From Chromobacterium haemolyticum (GTDB lineage: Bacteria; Pseudomonadota; Gammaproteobacteria; Burkholderiales; Chromobacteriaceae): a stretch of DNA of 64,000 nucleotides. Below are positions 1 through 8,296 of the stretch, in pieces (position 1 is the stretch's first letter; the number at the start of each line of letters is the position of its first letter). Where the stretch lies: assembly GCF_002081825.1 (NCBI RefSeq), contig NZ_MUKU01000027.1:1-64000 (forward strand), written 5' to 3'. Under the pieces are notes generated by a model. It was given only the letters and a program-made list of their open reading frames with translations. It made no database searches and was not told the origin of the DNA. Position numbers and translations under genes: made by a program.

Positions 1-2
1 AC

Positions 3-158
3 CAATTTGCGGTGATGCCTCAACGTTGGGTGGTGGAGCGCTCATTTGCTTGGCTTGAGAAATGCCGACGGTTATGGAAGAACTGCGAGCGGAAACTCAA
101 TACCAGCTTGCAGTTCATCCATTTAGCCTTCCTCGTGCTGTTGCTCAAAAGATCGTGA
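3..158 (+). CDS. IS5-family transposase, C-terminal fragment (gene enters from the left)
   Basis: Reading from base 3 gives about 51 residues that end at TGA 156-158. They carry the RWVVERSFAWLEKCRRLWKN segment typical of the C-terminal DDE region of IS5/IS427/IS1031-type transposases; the Glu in 'VVERSF' corresponds to the catalytic E. The N-terminal part lies outside the window. The element's right terminal inverted repeat overlaps the gene end (about 151-166, reading GATCGTGAACAGGCTC) and is followed by TCA at 167-169. The same end sequence bounds the small repeats found through the window, so this insertion sequence is their likely source of transposase. Whether the 5' half is intact cannot be seen. 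Confidence 0.85.
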   Translation, partial: QFAVMPQRWVVERSFAWLEKCRRLWKNCERKLNTSLQFIHLAFLVLLLKRS

Positions 159-169
159 ACAGGCTCTCA

Positions 170-323
170 GAACCGGTTCAGGAGTTCAGGAGCTCACGAG
201 CAAGAGCGAGACAAGGCGAAAACGGCTGCGAAAGCGGAATGGTCGAGTGGTACATGAGCATTCCGAAGCGGGCACTCATCGCACAATGTCTCTATCGACA
301 CGCAACAGATCGTAAACAGGCTC
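170..323 (+). mobile_element. MITE-like element, copy a (154 bp)
   Basis: Non-coding repeat whose right end is GATCGTAAACAGGCTC, matching the end of the adjacent IS5-type element. It is flanked by the direct repeat TCA (167-169 and 324-326). Internally it shares 'GAGCAAGAGCGAGACAAGGC' and 'TACATGAGCATT' with five other copies in this window. The right TCA is also the stop codon (TGA, minus strand) of the SnoaL-like gene. Its left end is more diverged than its right. Confidence 0.75.
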
Positions 324-776
324 TCAAGCCCGCATCGCTTCCAGCACCTTGGCGCTGTCCACAATCTGCACGAACTTGACGATCTTGCCGTCGCGAAGCG
401 TGTAAATATGGGCGAAAGAGGCGACAAAGCCTTTGCCGGTGGCGCGGTAGACGCCATGGTAGAAACCTTGGGCGATCACGTGTTCGCCGGCGTCGTAGAA
501 GCTGTCCACCGCCGCGCGGTAGCCTTCCCACTCGCGGCCCAGCCGCTCGTGCACGTTCTTGACGATGGACTCCGCGCCCACATAGGTGCCGGCGTAGAGA
601 AAGCCGGCGGCTTCCGTCCACTCCGCGTCCGGCGCCAGCGCGGCCAAGAGATTGCGGCCGTTGGCCTCGGAATCGCCTTCGTAAGTGGCGCGGACGATGT
701 CCACATTGCTCAGGTGGCCCTGGCCCAGGGTTTGATTAGCGTTCATGTTGTTCCATCCAAAAATCGGTTTGCTCAT
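324..776 (-). CDS. SnoaL-like / NTF2-fold protein
   Basis: A 150-residue protein of the SnoaL-like, ketosteroid-isomerase-related family. It has the usual cone-fold pattern: an N-terminal helix (VDIVRATYEG), 'LLAALAPDAEWTEA', then strands ending in 'FAHIYTLRDGKIVKF' near the C-terminus. Members range from small isomerases and hydrolases to stress proteins without a known substrate, so no reaction is assigned. It lies 9 nt downstream of the DsbA-like gene on the same strand and is probably co-transcribed. An alternative start is the ATG at residue 11 (MNANQTLGQG). Its stop codon coincides with the target duplication of the flanking MITE. Confidence 0.8.
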   Translation of the reverse strand: MSKPIFGWNNMNANQTLGQGHLSNVDIVRATYEGDSEANGRNLLAALAPDAEWTEAAGFLYAGTYVGAESIVKNVHERLGREWEGYRAAVDSFYDAGEHVIAQGFYHGVYRATGKGFVASFAHIYTLRDGKIVKFVQIVDSAKVLEAMRA

Positions 777-785
777 GCCCTTCCT

Positions 786-1490
786 TCATTGCGGCAACAC
801 ACAGCTGTCCGGGCCGCAGGCCAAGGCCTCCGTCGCAGCCGGGGCCGCGCTGGACGCGGCCTGGCTCAGGCGGGCGCGCCAGGCATCCGGCCGGCCCAGG
901 TAGGCGCCCAGGTCCAGCACCGTCAAGCCGCCGTTTTCCTCCAACGCCAACGTGGGAAAACCCTGGCCGCCCGCTTGGGCCAACAGCCGGCGGCTTTCCT
1001 GGAAGTGGGTGTCGGTAACCGCGCCTTCCAAACGATGGTAAGCCGCGGCGAAAGCGTCCGCGTCCAGGCCGATGTCGGCGGCCAGTTCGGCCAGCACCGG
1101 AAACTCCGCGATGCGGCGGCCTTCCACGAAGTGGGCGCGCTGGATGCGGTGCAACAGTTCCAAGCCGCTGCCGGCCGTTTCCTCCGCCGCCAGAACAGCG
1201 GTGGTGGGCGGCGCGGAATCCATCACCGCGCCGTGATCCTTGAGCAGGCCGTCGAAATAAGCTTCGCCGAAAGGCTGGCCGGAGACTTCCGCGATGCGGC
1301 GGTCGTGCAGCAATACGAATTGGCGCCACTCCGGGCTGACCTGGCGGCGATTGGCGCCCACCATCATGCCGCCGCCGTGCAGCGCCACCGTCAAGCCCGG
1401 CACGCCGCGCGCGGCTTCCAGCAAGGGCGCGGCGCCGTAGCACCAGCCGCAGAGCGGATCGAAAATAGTGTGCAAAATAATGCCGGACAT
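786..1490 (-). CDS. DsbA family (FrnE-like) thiol oxidoreductase
   Basis: A 234-residue thioredoxin-fold protein with the active site C14-G-W-C17 close to the N-terminus (FDPLCGWCYG), followed by a long helical insertion and the C-terminal 'GFPTLALEENG', which contains the conserved cis-proline. This is the DsbA/FrnE arrangement, and no signal peptide is seen, so it probably acts in the cytoplasm on thiols or as a glutathione-S-transferase kappa-like enzyme. The start at 1490 is chosen because AAAGGAAA lies just upstream; an in-frame ATG 14 codons earlier has no such site. The gene heads a likely two-gene unit with the SnoaL-like gene. Confidence 0.85.
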   Translation of the reverse strand: MSGIILHTIFDPLCGWCYGAAPLLEAARGVPGLTVALHGGGMMVGANRRQVSPEWRQFVLLHDRRIAEVSGQPFGEAYFDGLLKDHGAVMDSAPPTTAVLAAEETAGSGLELLHRIQRAHFVEGRRIAEFPVLAELAADIGLDADAFAAAYHRLEGAVTDTHFQESRRLLAQAGGQGFPTLALEENGGLTVLDLGAYLGRPDAWRARLSQAASSAAPAATEALACGPDSCVLPQ

Positions 1491-1660
1491 GGCGGTTTCC
1501 TTTCTTGCGCCACCCGCAACGCGGGCGGCCATACATTCAAATCATCAGGCGTAGAAAATATAAAGGGCGGCAAACAAATCCTGAGGCAAGGCGCGCCGAC
1601 GCCGACACGGCAAGTCGGCGCCGCGCAGCATCAGGACTTTCGCTGGCTGCCCTCAGAGCC

Positions 1661-2542
1661 TTATTGCGGCCACTTCATCTCGCCCTTAAGCACCTTGGCG
1701 CTCAGCTCCAGATCCGCCACGCCTTCCAGCTTCGGATAGCGCTGCTTCATCGCCGTCACCAGTTCGGCCGAGTTCTTGGACTTGGGCAGTTCCGCTTCCA
1801 GCGTTTTCAGGTAGTCGCTGGTGAACTTCACCGAAGCCAGGGTGTGCGGCGCATTGTTCAGGAAATGGCCCGGCACCACGACCTTGGGCTTCAACGCCTG
1901 CAGGTTTTTCAGCGACTTCTGCCAGTCGGCGCGGTCTTTCGGAGTTTGGGTGTCCGCGGTCCAGACATGCATATTGCCGTAGGTCAGCACGCCGCCCATC
2001 GCGGTTTTGATCGACGGCGCCCAGATATAGGTGCGGTCCGGAGTCGGGCCTTTCAGACCCATCACTTGCAACTTCTGGCCGTCCACTTTCAGGGTGTCGC
2101 CCTGGATAGGCTCCGGCACGATCACGGTCTTGGGCGCGTTGTCCTTCAAGATCGGGCCCCAGTAGGCCATCTTGCCGTCCTTGCTGGCCTTGATCGCCTC
2201 AATAGTGGAGGCGGTGGCCAGCACCTTGGCGTCCGGGAAGGCGGCCTTGATCACGTCCAGGCCAAAGTAGAAGTCCGGGTCCGGATGGGAAATGAACACC
2301 GTGGTCAGTTTCTTCCCGCTGGCCTTGACCTTGGCTACCAGGGCCTCGGCGTCGTTGCGCTGGAACTGAGCGTCGATCAGCACAGCCTCGCTCTTGCCGG
2401 TGACCAGTTCCGAGGACACCGGGAACAGGCTCTTGGCGCCGGGGTTGTAGACATCGACTTTCAAAGCGTCGGCTTGGGCGAAGGCGGCGGACATCCACAG
2501 GGCGCCTGCTACAAAGCTGCCGGAAATGCGGTGTTGGATCAT
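1661..2542 (-). CDS. Periplasmic metallo-beta-lactamase-fold hydrolase
   Basis: A 293-residue protein with a Sec-type signal peptide (residues 1 to about 24, ending SAAFAQA) and a metallo-beta-lactamase fold. The expected HxHxDH metal motif appears as H86-P-D-P-D-F, so two of the histidines are replaced by Asp and Phe; a later metal-ligand region 'VVVPGH' (H226) is kept. Related MBL proteins with an HPDPDH-type motif exist, so the protein may bind a single or different metal, or have lost activity. The start at 2542 is used because GGAAA sits 6 nt upstream; longer forms would mask the signal peptide. It is divergent from a LysR gene that probably regulates it. Confidence 0.75.
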   Translation of the reverse strand: MIQHRISGSFVAGALWMSAAFAQADALKVDVYNPGAKSLFPVSSELVTGKSEAVLIDAQFQRNDAEALVAKVKASGKKLTTVFISHPDPDFYFGLDVIKAAFPDAKVLATASTIEAIKASKDGKMAYWGPILKDNAPKTVIVPEPIQGDTLKVDGQKLQVMGLKGPTPDRTYIWAPSIKTAMGGVLTYGNMHVWTADTQTPKDRADWQKSLKNLQALKPKVVVPGHFLNNAPHTLASVKFTSDYLKTLEAELPKSKNSAELVTAMKQRYPKLEGVADLELSAKVLKGEMKWPQ

Positions 2543-2605
2543 GATGGTTTCCATTTGGTGAATTTGAGATTGGTCGGCTTGGTAGCAAGCCTGATGTGAA
2601 TCATA

Positions 2606-2623
2606 GATTGCTATTTTCGAATC
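2606..2623. promoter_or_regulatory. Possible LysR box in the MBL / LysR divergent spacer
   Basis: The 128-bp spacer between the divergent genes contains the interrupted dyad GATT-N10-AATC, which fits the loose T-N11-A LysR box. The spacer is AT-rich compared with the surrounding genes. Assignment rests on position and symmetry only. Confidence 0.35.
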
Positions 2624-2670
2624 AAAAACCGGATAATAAGCAATGGTTAGTTGCATGAATCGAGCGAATC

Positions 2671-3585
2671 ATGGATAGGATCACCGCGGCGCAAGTGTTT
2701 GTGACCATTACCGAACGCGGCAGCCTGGTGGCCGCGGCGGAGACTCTGGACATGTCGCGGGCGATGATCACCCGTTATCTGGCGGAGATGGAGGAATGGG
2801 CCGGCACCCGGCTCCTGCACCGCACCACGCGGCGGCTAAGCCTGACCCCGGCCGGCGAGGAGACGCTGGCGCGTTGCCGGCAGATGCTGGAAATCGCCGG
2901 TCAGATGCCGGCGGCCAACAGCGCGGACCCAGGCCAGCCGCAGGGGCTGTTGCGCATCAGTTGCGCGCAGTCGCTGGCGCAGGACGCGCTGGCGGGGGCG
3001 GTGACCGAGTTTCTGCGCCGCTTTCCGCAAACCGCCATTGATCTGCAGATCAGCAACCGCGCGGTCAATCTGGTGGAAGAAAGAATTGATCTGGCCATCC
3101 GTATCACCAATGCCTTGGACCCCAGTCTGATTGCCCGGCCGCTGGCCAGTTGCGCGTCGGTGATCTGCGCCTCCCCGGCCTACCTGGCCGCCCACGGCGC
3201 GCCCAAGCGGCTGGAGGATTTGTCTCTGCACAACTGTCTGACTTACTCGTACTTTGGCAAGAGTCTGTGGCGCTTTCAGCGTCACGGCGAGCAGTTGGCG
3301 GTGCCGGTCAGCGGCAATCTAAGCGCCAATGAGTCCATGGTGTTGTTATCCGCCACCGCGGCCGGCGCGGGCATCACTTTGCAGCCCTTGTATTCCGCGG
3401 CGCCGCTGATCGCCAGCGGTCAGTTGGTGGCTTTGTTGCCGGAGTATCAGCCGCAGGAGTTGGGCATTTACGGTATTTACACCTCGCGCCGGCAGATGCC
3501 GGCGACTTTGCGCGCGATGCTGGATTTTCTGGTGGAGCGTTTCGCCAGCGATCCTGCTTGGCAGGCCCGTACCGCCGGGGGCTGA
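2671..3585 (+). CDS. LysR-family transcriptional regulator
   Basis: A 304-residue LysR-type regulator. Residues 1-60 form the winged helix-turn-helix (AAQVFVTITERGSLVAAAETLDMSRAMITRYLAEME), and residues from about 90 to 295 form the periplasmic-binding-protein-like effector domain with 'ERIDLAIRI' and the 'GAGITLQPLY' loop. The sequence pattern is of the CrgA/AaeR-like group common in proteobacteria. The gene is divergent from the MBL-fold gene, with the starts 128 bp apart, which is the classical arrangement for a LysR regulator and its target. Confidence 0.9.
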   Translation: MDRITAAQVFVTITERGSLVAAAETLDMSRAMITRYLAEMEEWAGTRLLHRTTRRLSLTPAGEETLARCRQMLEIAGQMPAANSADPGQPQGLLRISCAQSLAQDALAGAVTEFLRRFPQTAIDLQISNRAVNLVEERIDLAIRITNALDPSLIARPLASCASVICASPAYLAAHGAPKRLEDLSLHNCLTYSYFGKSLWRFQRHGEQLAVPVSGNLSANESMVLLSATAAGAGITLQPLYSAAPLIASGQLVALLPEYQPQELGIYGIYTSRRQMPATLRAMLDFLVERFASDPAWQARTAGG

Positions 3586-3892
3586 GCTTGCTCGCGGGAC
3601 AGCGGGTCAGCCGTTAAACTGGTTGCGGCATTCCCTTGGCATGCAGACGGGAGAATGCCTCCATTCAACCGTTCAGCGCGGCGGGCAGATCCTGGCGAAG
3701 CGACAGACCCGGGATTGCTCGCCCGAAGGTGCGCCAGTACTGGCTTGCAGGGCAATTGGATAAAGCTTGTCCTTTTTCTCACGAATGAGAGTGGCAATGC
3801 CAGTGGCGTTGATCGTCCAGTTTGCTATGTAGCACTCTGATGCGTATGATTTTATTACTTGTTAAGTGCCTTGTAACACATAGGAGAACGCC
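3586..3892. other. Intergenic region upstream of the toxin-antitoxin pair
   Basis: No gene supported here. The last about 80 bases are AT-rich (around 3830-3880) and probably hold the promoter of the toxin-antitoxin operon. AGGAG at about 3882-3886 is the antitoxin ribosome-binding site. Confidence 0.6.
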
Positions 3893-4177
3893 ATGAGCGA
3901 AGCGACTTTTACTTTCCGTGTCGATGAGTCTCTGAAGCAGGAGTTTGCCAAGGTGGCCAAATTGCAGGATCGCACGGGCGCCCAGCTACTCCGTGACTTT
4001 ATGCGCGAAGTGGTGCGAAAGAATGAGGAGGCCGCTGAGTATGATCAGTGGTTCCGTAGCCAGATCCAACAAGGGCTGGACCAAGCGAATGCGGGTGAAC
4101 TGCTTCCTGGCGATCAGGTAGAGGCGCATTTTGCTGCCAAGAGGGCGGAGTTACGCCGGAGAATGGCCGAACGATGA
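3893..4177 (+). CDS. Antitoxin, ribbon-helix-helix type (type II TA)
   Basis: A 94-residue protein. The N-terminal 'EATFTFRVDESLKQEFAKVAK' segment has the beta-strand plus two-helix pattern of ribbon-helix-helix (CopG/RelB-like) DNA-binding antitoxins, and the acidic/basic helical C-terminus would wrap the toxin. It has a good Shine-Dalgarno (AGGAG) and overlaps the toxin gene by four bases (ATGA), so the two are translationally coupled. The antitoxin comes first, and is expected to repress the operon itself. Confidence 0.85.
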   Translation: MSEATFTFRVDESLKQEFAKVAKLQDRTGAQLLRDFMREVVRKNEEAAEYDQWFRSQIQQGLDQANAGELLPGDQVEAHFAAKRAELRRRMAER

Positions 4178-4446
4178 AGCTGGCTTGGACGCCTGATGCG
4201 GTGGCGGATCGCGAAGCCATTTTTGAATACATTGCAGCAGATAACCCAATAGCGGCCCTTGATCTTGATGAGCTTTTTGAGCAACAGGCCTCCCGGCTGC
4301 TTCTACATCCTGAGTTGGGCCGGGCAGGGCGTGTTGCCGGCACTAGAGAGTGGGTTCTTCATCGCAACTATGTCTGCGTTTACGATTTAGTAACTGATCA
4401 ACTCCGGGTGCTTCGGGTTTTACATGTTGCCCGACAACGGCCTTAA
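4174..4446 (+). CDS. RelE/ParE-family toxin
   Basis: A 90-residue protein with the RelE/ParE fold signature: 'LAWTPDAVADREAIFEYIAADNP' at the N-terminus, a central 'LLHPELGRAGRVAGTREWVLHRNYVCVYDL' and a C-terminal 'LRVLRVLHVARQRP'. The R-x-W-x-L and final RVLHVARQ pattern is that of ParE/YoeB-like toxins, which inhibit gyrase or cut mRNA on the ribosome; the sequence does not decide which. It appears intact and is coupled to the upstream antitoxin. Confidence 0.88.
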   Translation: MKLAWTPDAVADREAIFEYIAADNPIAALDLDELFEQQASRLLLHPELGRAGRVAGTREWVLHRNYVCVYDLVTDQLRVLRVLHVARQRP

Positions 4447-5007
4447 TCAAACCCGGCGATTCCGTTTAGCATTGCGCCAAATCGAGCTTATCGATGGCAA
4501 TTCTCGCGTAGGCGTTTAGCACTGCGGTAGTCGCGCATCATTGCCACTTCTTCGTCGTTGATGCGTTCGTTAAAAGTGGAGAGGATATTTGGCCAAACAA
4601 CTCTCCTTTCCCTGCCTTATTCCCTCGCGACGCTGCGCTTGCCTCGCTCGGTCTGCGTGGAAACCGGCACCAAAAACATCATCCGCGCAGCGGATATAAA
4701 ACCCACCCACCTAGCCACACCAACCACCCCACCTTGACCCCAACCGCCCCCTCGGCAACAATCCCCCCGTTGCCGCCCACATGCGGCACCGGGATTGGCG
4801 TCCCGTCGTGAGCTTTAACAAACCTGCGCAGCGTGCTGCGTAGGTTGCTTTTCCATTGCAGCGCCATTCGGCAGGTGCGTGGGAGGAGAGTGCTATGCAC
4901 TCACCGGCTTGAAAGCTCACCCGGTACGCCAATCCGCTCACGCGCCTGCCTAATACCTCAGCTTCCCCGGTAGGTGGTTTATCTTGTGTCACAGCAGGAG
5001 AAACACC
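4447..5007. other. Intergenic stretch with a possible structured leader
   Basis: No convincing gene. The part from about 4690 to 4990 precedes a hypothetical gene on the plus strand and is rich in short inverted segments (for example GTTGCCGCCCACATGCGGC at 4770-4790 and the CGTGCTGCGTAGG region near 4832). On the minus strand it gives the short frame 4679-4900, but its codon use and lack of a clear ribosome-binding site do not support a protein. It may be a structured untranslated leader. Confidence 0.4.
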
Positions 5008-5457
5008 ATGCAACATTCTCAAAACTTCCCCCGTCGTCGCCGCTACAAACTGCACTCGCTGGAACAGCAGGAAGCCTTGCTTCCCTTTGTTCGCCTCTGC
5101 CCCGGCCGCACCTATCGGCATTACTGGCAAATGCCCACGCCCAGCAAGGACTATCCCGCCAATGTCAGCTACGGCCGCGAATGTGCCGCTCATCTGCTGC
5201 AATGGATGAAGGACAACCGCGAATACGTCGGCAAAGGCCTGCTCAGCCGCGTGGCCCGCGACATCGATTTTGACGACCGCGACGGACGTGGCCAGTGGAT
5301 GGGTTTCTTCAACTATCTGGAAATCATGATGCTGCTGGGCGCCGACCGGGTCCGGGTCTATCGCCATGTGGATAGCCAACATCAGATCTACCTGGCGCAG
5401 GGGCAAAGGCTCAAGCTGGAAGCGCGCTTCCGCCGCATCCGCCTGCGCAAGCGCTGA
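5008..5457 (+). CDS. Hypothetical protein
   Basis: A 149-residue protein that is not recognised. It starts MQHSQNFPRRRR and contains 'YGRECAAHLLQWMKDNREYVGKGLL', 'GQWMGFFNYLEIMMLLGADRVRVYRHVD' and a basic C-terminus (RFRRIRLRKR). No signal peptide or membrane segment is seen. The start at 5008 is favoured over one eight codons upstream because CAGGAGAAACACC precedes it. The internal Trp/Tyr content and good codon use support a real gene. The gene stands alone between a possible structured leader and two palindromic repeats. Confidence 0.65.
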   Translation: MQHSQNFPRRRRYKLHSLEQQEALLPFVRLCPGRTYRHYWQMPTPSKDYPANVSYGRECAAHLLQWMKDNREYVGKGLLSRVARDIDFDDRDGRGQWMGFFNYLEIMMLLGADRVRVYRHVDSQHQIYLAQGQRLKLEARFRRIRLRKR

Positions 5458-5465
5458 CCTCAGCT

Positions 5466-5555
5466 GGTGGGTATCGCTGCGCTCCCCCCACCCTACGGCG
5501 AATGGTTTGTCGGGGTATTTGTAGGGTGGGTGGAGCCGGTAGGCGATACCCACCA
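5466..5555. repeat. Palindromic dispersed repeat (GGGTATCGC family), copy 1
   Basis: An inverted repeat with left arm at 5466-5497 (GGTGGGTATCGC...CCCACCCTAC) and right arm at 5521-5555 (GTAGGGTGGG...GCGATACCCACC). The arms would form a long hairpin. A second copy follows 46 bp later and further copies occur near 40.6 and 42.0 kb. Confidence 0.85.
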
Positions 5556-5600
5556 AACCTCGCCATCAAAACCCAAGGATGGATTCCGTCGCATGTCCGC

Positions 5601-5678
5601 GTGGGTATCGCTGCGCTCCCCCCACCCTACGCAAGGGCGGTTTGTAGGGTGGGTGGAGCCGACAGGCGATACCCACCA
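5601..5678. repeat. Palindromic dispersed repeat (GGGTATCGC family), copy 2
   Basis: Same inverted repeat as 5466-5555, with arms GTGGGTATCGC...CCCACCCTAC (5601-5630) and GTAGGGTGGG...CGATACCCAC (5644-5676). It lies just downstream of the LysR gene on the minus strand and could serve as a terminator-like hairpin, though no T-run follows. Confidence 0.85.
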
Positions 5679-5699
5679 CCCCCCACCGAAAACCAACGC

Positions 5700-6605
5700 T
5701 CAAGACGCAGCCAGGTAATCCTCCAGGCAAGCCTGCAAATGCTCGCGCAGCGCCGCCACCGCCGGCGACAGCATCAGACGATGCGGGATCACCAGACACA
5801 GCGGCGCGGCTTCGGTCTGCCAATCTTCCAGCAAAGGCAGCAGACGGCCGGCGCGCAAGTCGTCCAGCGCGTCCAGCCGCGATTTATAGGCGATGCCCAG
5901 CCCGTCCAACGCCCAACGCCGCACCACTTCACCGTCGTCGCTCTGGCGGCGGCCGTCCACCGTCACCTGCTCCCGCAGCGGACCCTGGCTGAAACTCCAA
6001 CGCTCGTGCAAAGCCGCGCCCAACACCAGCCGCAGGCATTGATGGCGGCGTAGTTCCTGCGGCGACTGCGGCCGGCCGTGGCGCGCCAGATAGTCCGGCG
6101 ATGCGCACAACACCCGGCGGTTGTCCGGCGCCAGCGGCAGGGCCACCAGGCTGGAGTCTTCCGGCACGCCGTAGCGCAGGGCCACGTCCACCGGCTGCCG
6201 GTACAAATCCGCCACCCTGTCGCTGATCCGCAATTGCAGGCTCAGGCCGGCGTGCCGCTCAAGGAAGGCGTCCAGCCAGCCGCGCAGCCGGCTGCGCCCC
6301 AGGTCCGACGGCATGGACAGCGACAGCTCCCCGCTCAGCGCCTGCTGCTGCAAGGCCAGCGCCTGGCCGCCGGCCTCCACCGCTTCCAGCGCGGCGCGCG
6401 CATGGGCCAGATAGCGCTCTCCGGCCAGGGTCAACCGCAGGCTGCGGGTGGAACGCGCCAGCAATTGCGCGCCCACGGTTTTTTCCAGCCGCTTCAACGC
6501 CGCGCTGGCCACCGCCGGGCTCAGGTCCAGTTGGCGCGCGGCGGCGGACAGGCTGCCGTTGTCCGCGGCGCGGACGAATACCTGCAAATCTTCGAAACGG
6601 ACCAT
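5700..6605 (-). CDS. LysR-family transcriptional regulator
   Basis: A 301-residue LysR regulator starting MVRFEDLQVFVRAADNG. The helix-turn-helix spans residues 4-62 (SLSAAARQLDLSPAVASAALKRLE) and the effector-binding domain runs from about 90 to 295. The start at 6605 matches the family N-terminus; the longer frame upstream runs into the divergent promoter. It faces the quinone reductase/alcohol dehydrogenase gene across a 103-bp spacer and most likely controls it, as in many LysR-quinone reductase pairs. Confidence 0.9.
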   Translation of the reverse strand: MVRFEDLQVFVRAADNGSLSAAARQLDLSPAVASAALKRLEKTVGAQLLARSTRSLRLTLAGERYLAHARAALEAVEAGGQALALQQQALSGELSLSMPSDLGRSRLRGWLDAFLERHAGLSLQLRISDRVADLYRQPVDVALRYGVPEDSSLVALPLAPDNRRVLCASPDYLARHGRPQSPQELRRHQCLRLVLGAALHERWSFSQGPLREQVTVDGRRQSDDGEVVRRWALDGLGIAYKSRLDALDDLRAGRLLPLLEDWQTEAAPLCLVIPHRLMLSPAVAALREHLQACLEDYLAAS

Positions 6606-6616
6606 GATTGTCAAAA

Positions 6617-6633
6617 ATTCTTTGAAACTGAAT
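6617..6633. promoter_or_regulatory. Possible LysR box in the LysR / oxidoreductase spacer
   Basis: The AT-rich divergent spacer contains ATTC-N9-GAAT, an interrupted dyad consistent with a LysR-binding site. It is supported by symmetry and position only. Confidence 0.35.
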
Positions 6634-6708
6634 CGAATTTTAGCCGGCTTTTCGCCAGGAAAAACAGGAATAACATCCGCTCCATCAACCCTAATGGAGA
6701 ACGCCAAG

Positions 6709-7722
6709 ATGAAAGCCGTCGCCTATTACCAGAACCTGCCGATCGAGCATCCGGAATCGCTGCAGGACGTGCAACTACCTGAACCCGTCATCGGCGAGCA
6801 TGATCTGCTGGTGGAGGTTAAAGCCGTCTCGGTCAATCCGGTGGACACCAAGGTCCGCGCCGGCGCGGCGCCGGAGGCCGGCCAAGCCAAGGTACTGGGC
6901 TGGGACGCCGCCGGCGTGGTGCGCGCGGTGGGCGGCAAGGTCAGCCTGTTCCAACCCGGCGACAAGGTGTGGTACGCCGGCGCGCTGCACCGCCCCGGCG
7001 CCAATAGCGAGCTGCACGCGGTGGACGAGCGCATCGTCGGCCACATGCCGCACAGCCTGGACTTCGAACAGGCCGCCGCCTTGCCGCTGACCGCCATCAC
7101 CGCCTGGGAGCTGTTGTTCGACCGGCTGCAAGTGCTGGACAACCGCGCGCCCAGCGGCCGGAGCTTGCTGGTGGTGGGCGCGGCCGGCGGCGTCGGCTCC
7201 ATCCTGGTGCAGCTGGCGCGCCGGCTGACCGGGCTGACCGTGATCGGCACCGCCTCGCGGCCGGAAACCCAGGCCTGGGTCAAGGAGCTGGGCGCTCACC
7301 ATGTGATCGACCACCGCCTCCCGCTGAGCGAGGAGCTCAAGCGCATCGGTTATGCCCAAGTGGATTACGTGGCCAGCCTGAATCAGACCGACGCCCACTT
7401 CAAGGAGATCGCCGCCGCCATCGCGCCGCAGGGCAAGCTGGCGCTGATCGACGATCCGGCGGCCCTGGACGTGCGCGAGCTGAAGCGCAAGAGCGTGTCG
7501 CTGCATTGGGAGTTCATGTATACCCGCTCGCTATTCGGCACCGACGACCAGATTCAACAACATCTGCTCTTGAACCGGCTGGCCGAGCTGGTGGACGCCG
7601 GCCTGATCCGCAGCACGGTGGCCGAACGCTTCGGCCGCATCGACGCCGCCAACCTGAAGCGCGCCCACGCTTTGCTGGAAAGCAACCGGGCCAAGGGCAA
7701 GATCGTGCTCTCGGGTTTCTAA
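6709..7722 (+). CDS. Zinc-free medium-chain alcohol dehydrogenase / quinone oxidoreductase family
   Basis: A 337-residue medium-chain dehydrogenase/reductase. The GroES-like domain occupies about residues 1-125 (HDLLVEVKAVSVNPVDTKVR) and the Rossmann domain follows with 'LLVVGAAGGVGSILVQLARRL', the NAD(P)H-binding glycine motif. The zinc-ligand cysteines of true alcohol dehydrogenases are absent, so it belongs with the NADPH:quinone reductase-like group, reducing quinones or enones in the cytoplasm. The start at 6709 has GGAGA eight bases upstream. A MITE begins directly after the TAA stop codon. Confidence 0.88.
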   Translation: MKAVAYYQNLPIEHPESLQDVQLPEPVIGEHDLLVEVKAVSVNPVDTKVRAGAAPEAGQAKVLGWDAAGVVRAVGGKVSLFQPGDKVWYAGALHRPGANSELHAVDERIVGHMPHSLDFEQAAALPLTAITAWELLFDRLQVLDNRAPSGRSLLVVGAAGGVGSILVQLARRLTGLTVIGTASRPETQAWVKELGAHHVIDHRLPLSEELKRIGYAQVDYVASLNQTDAHFKEIAAAIAPQGKLALIDDPAALDVRELKRKSVSLHWEFMYTRSLFGTDDQIQQHLLLNRLAELVDAGLIRSTVAERFGRIDAANLKRAHALLESNRAKGKIVLSGF

Positions 7723-7865
7723 GAACCTGTTTACGATCTGCTTCGCGTCGTGAGACGTGGCACGGTGAGTACCGCTTCGAAATGCTCATGTACCACTCGA
7801 CCATTCCGCTTTCTCAGCCGTTTTCGCCTTGTCTCGCCTTAGCTCGCGAGATCGTAAACACTTTC
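7723..7865 (-). mobile_element. MITE-like element, copy b (about 143 bp)
   Basis: Same family as 170-323, in the opposite orientation. It starts GAACCTGTTTACGATC right after the TAA stop codon (7720-7722) of the oxidoreductase and ends near ...GATCGTAAACACTTTC. The right end is degenerate: TGA follows where a TAA duplicate would be expected. Confidence 0.7.
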
Positions 7866-8296
7866 TGATCAGCGCGTCCCCCTCCTCCGGCGGCGGTCCT
7901 CGCCGCCGACTCCATGCCAGCGCGCTAAACGCCGCCGACAGGCATCGAAATCGCTTCACAAGGCGCAGCCGGCGCGGAATAATGGCCTGCTGGCTGTCTT
8001 TAACAATCCGGGGAACGAGATCACGAATGCGCACGCTTTCGCCTCCGGCCCCGCCGCAGGCAACGCCGGCCGCGCCGCAGCGACCTGGCCCGTCCCGCCA
8101 TTCCACTCTCCGTTTCCTCAACCGGCCAGACCGGCGGCGCAAGCATTCCCTGCCGCCAAACCTTTGCGTAATGGCCTATACCAAGCCTGATGCCGGAGCG
8201 AAACCGGAGCCGCCGCCCGCGCAACAGAGTACACAGGTTCAGAGACATAACCATGGCGCAAGGCGCAGCCTCGCCGCCATCTGTTGGGATACTCAT
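7866..8296. other. Upstream region of the two-component operon
   Basis: About 430 bp with no gene that I can support. An open frame runs through it into the response regulator, but its translation is Pro/Arg-rich and unlike any receiver-domain N-terminus. It probably contains the promoter and 5' leader of the two-component genes. Confidence 0.5.

Noticed and set aside
408-1739. Long plus-strand open frame opposite the SnoaL and DsbA genes
   Set aside because: Crosses two recognisable genes on the other strand and has no motif or ribosome-binding site.
7829-8296. N-terminal extension of the response regulator
   Set aside because: Pro/Arg-rich translation without domain similarity; the ATG at 8297 gives a normal receiver domain.
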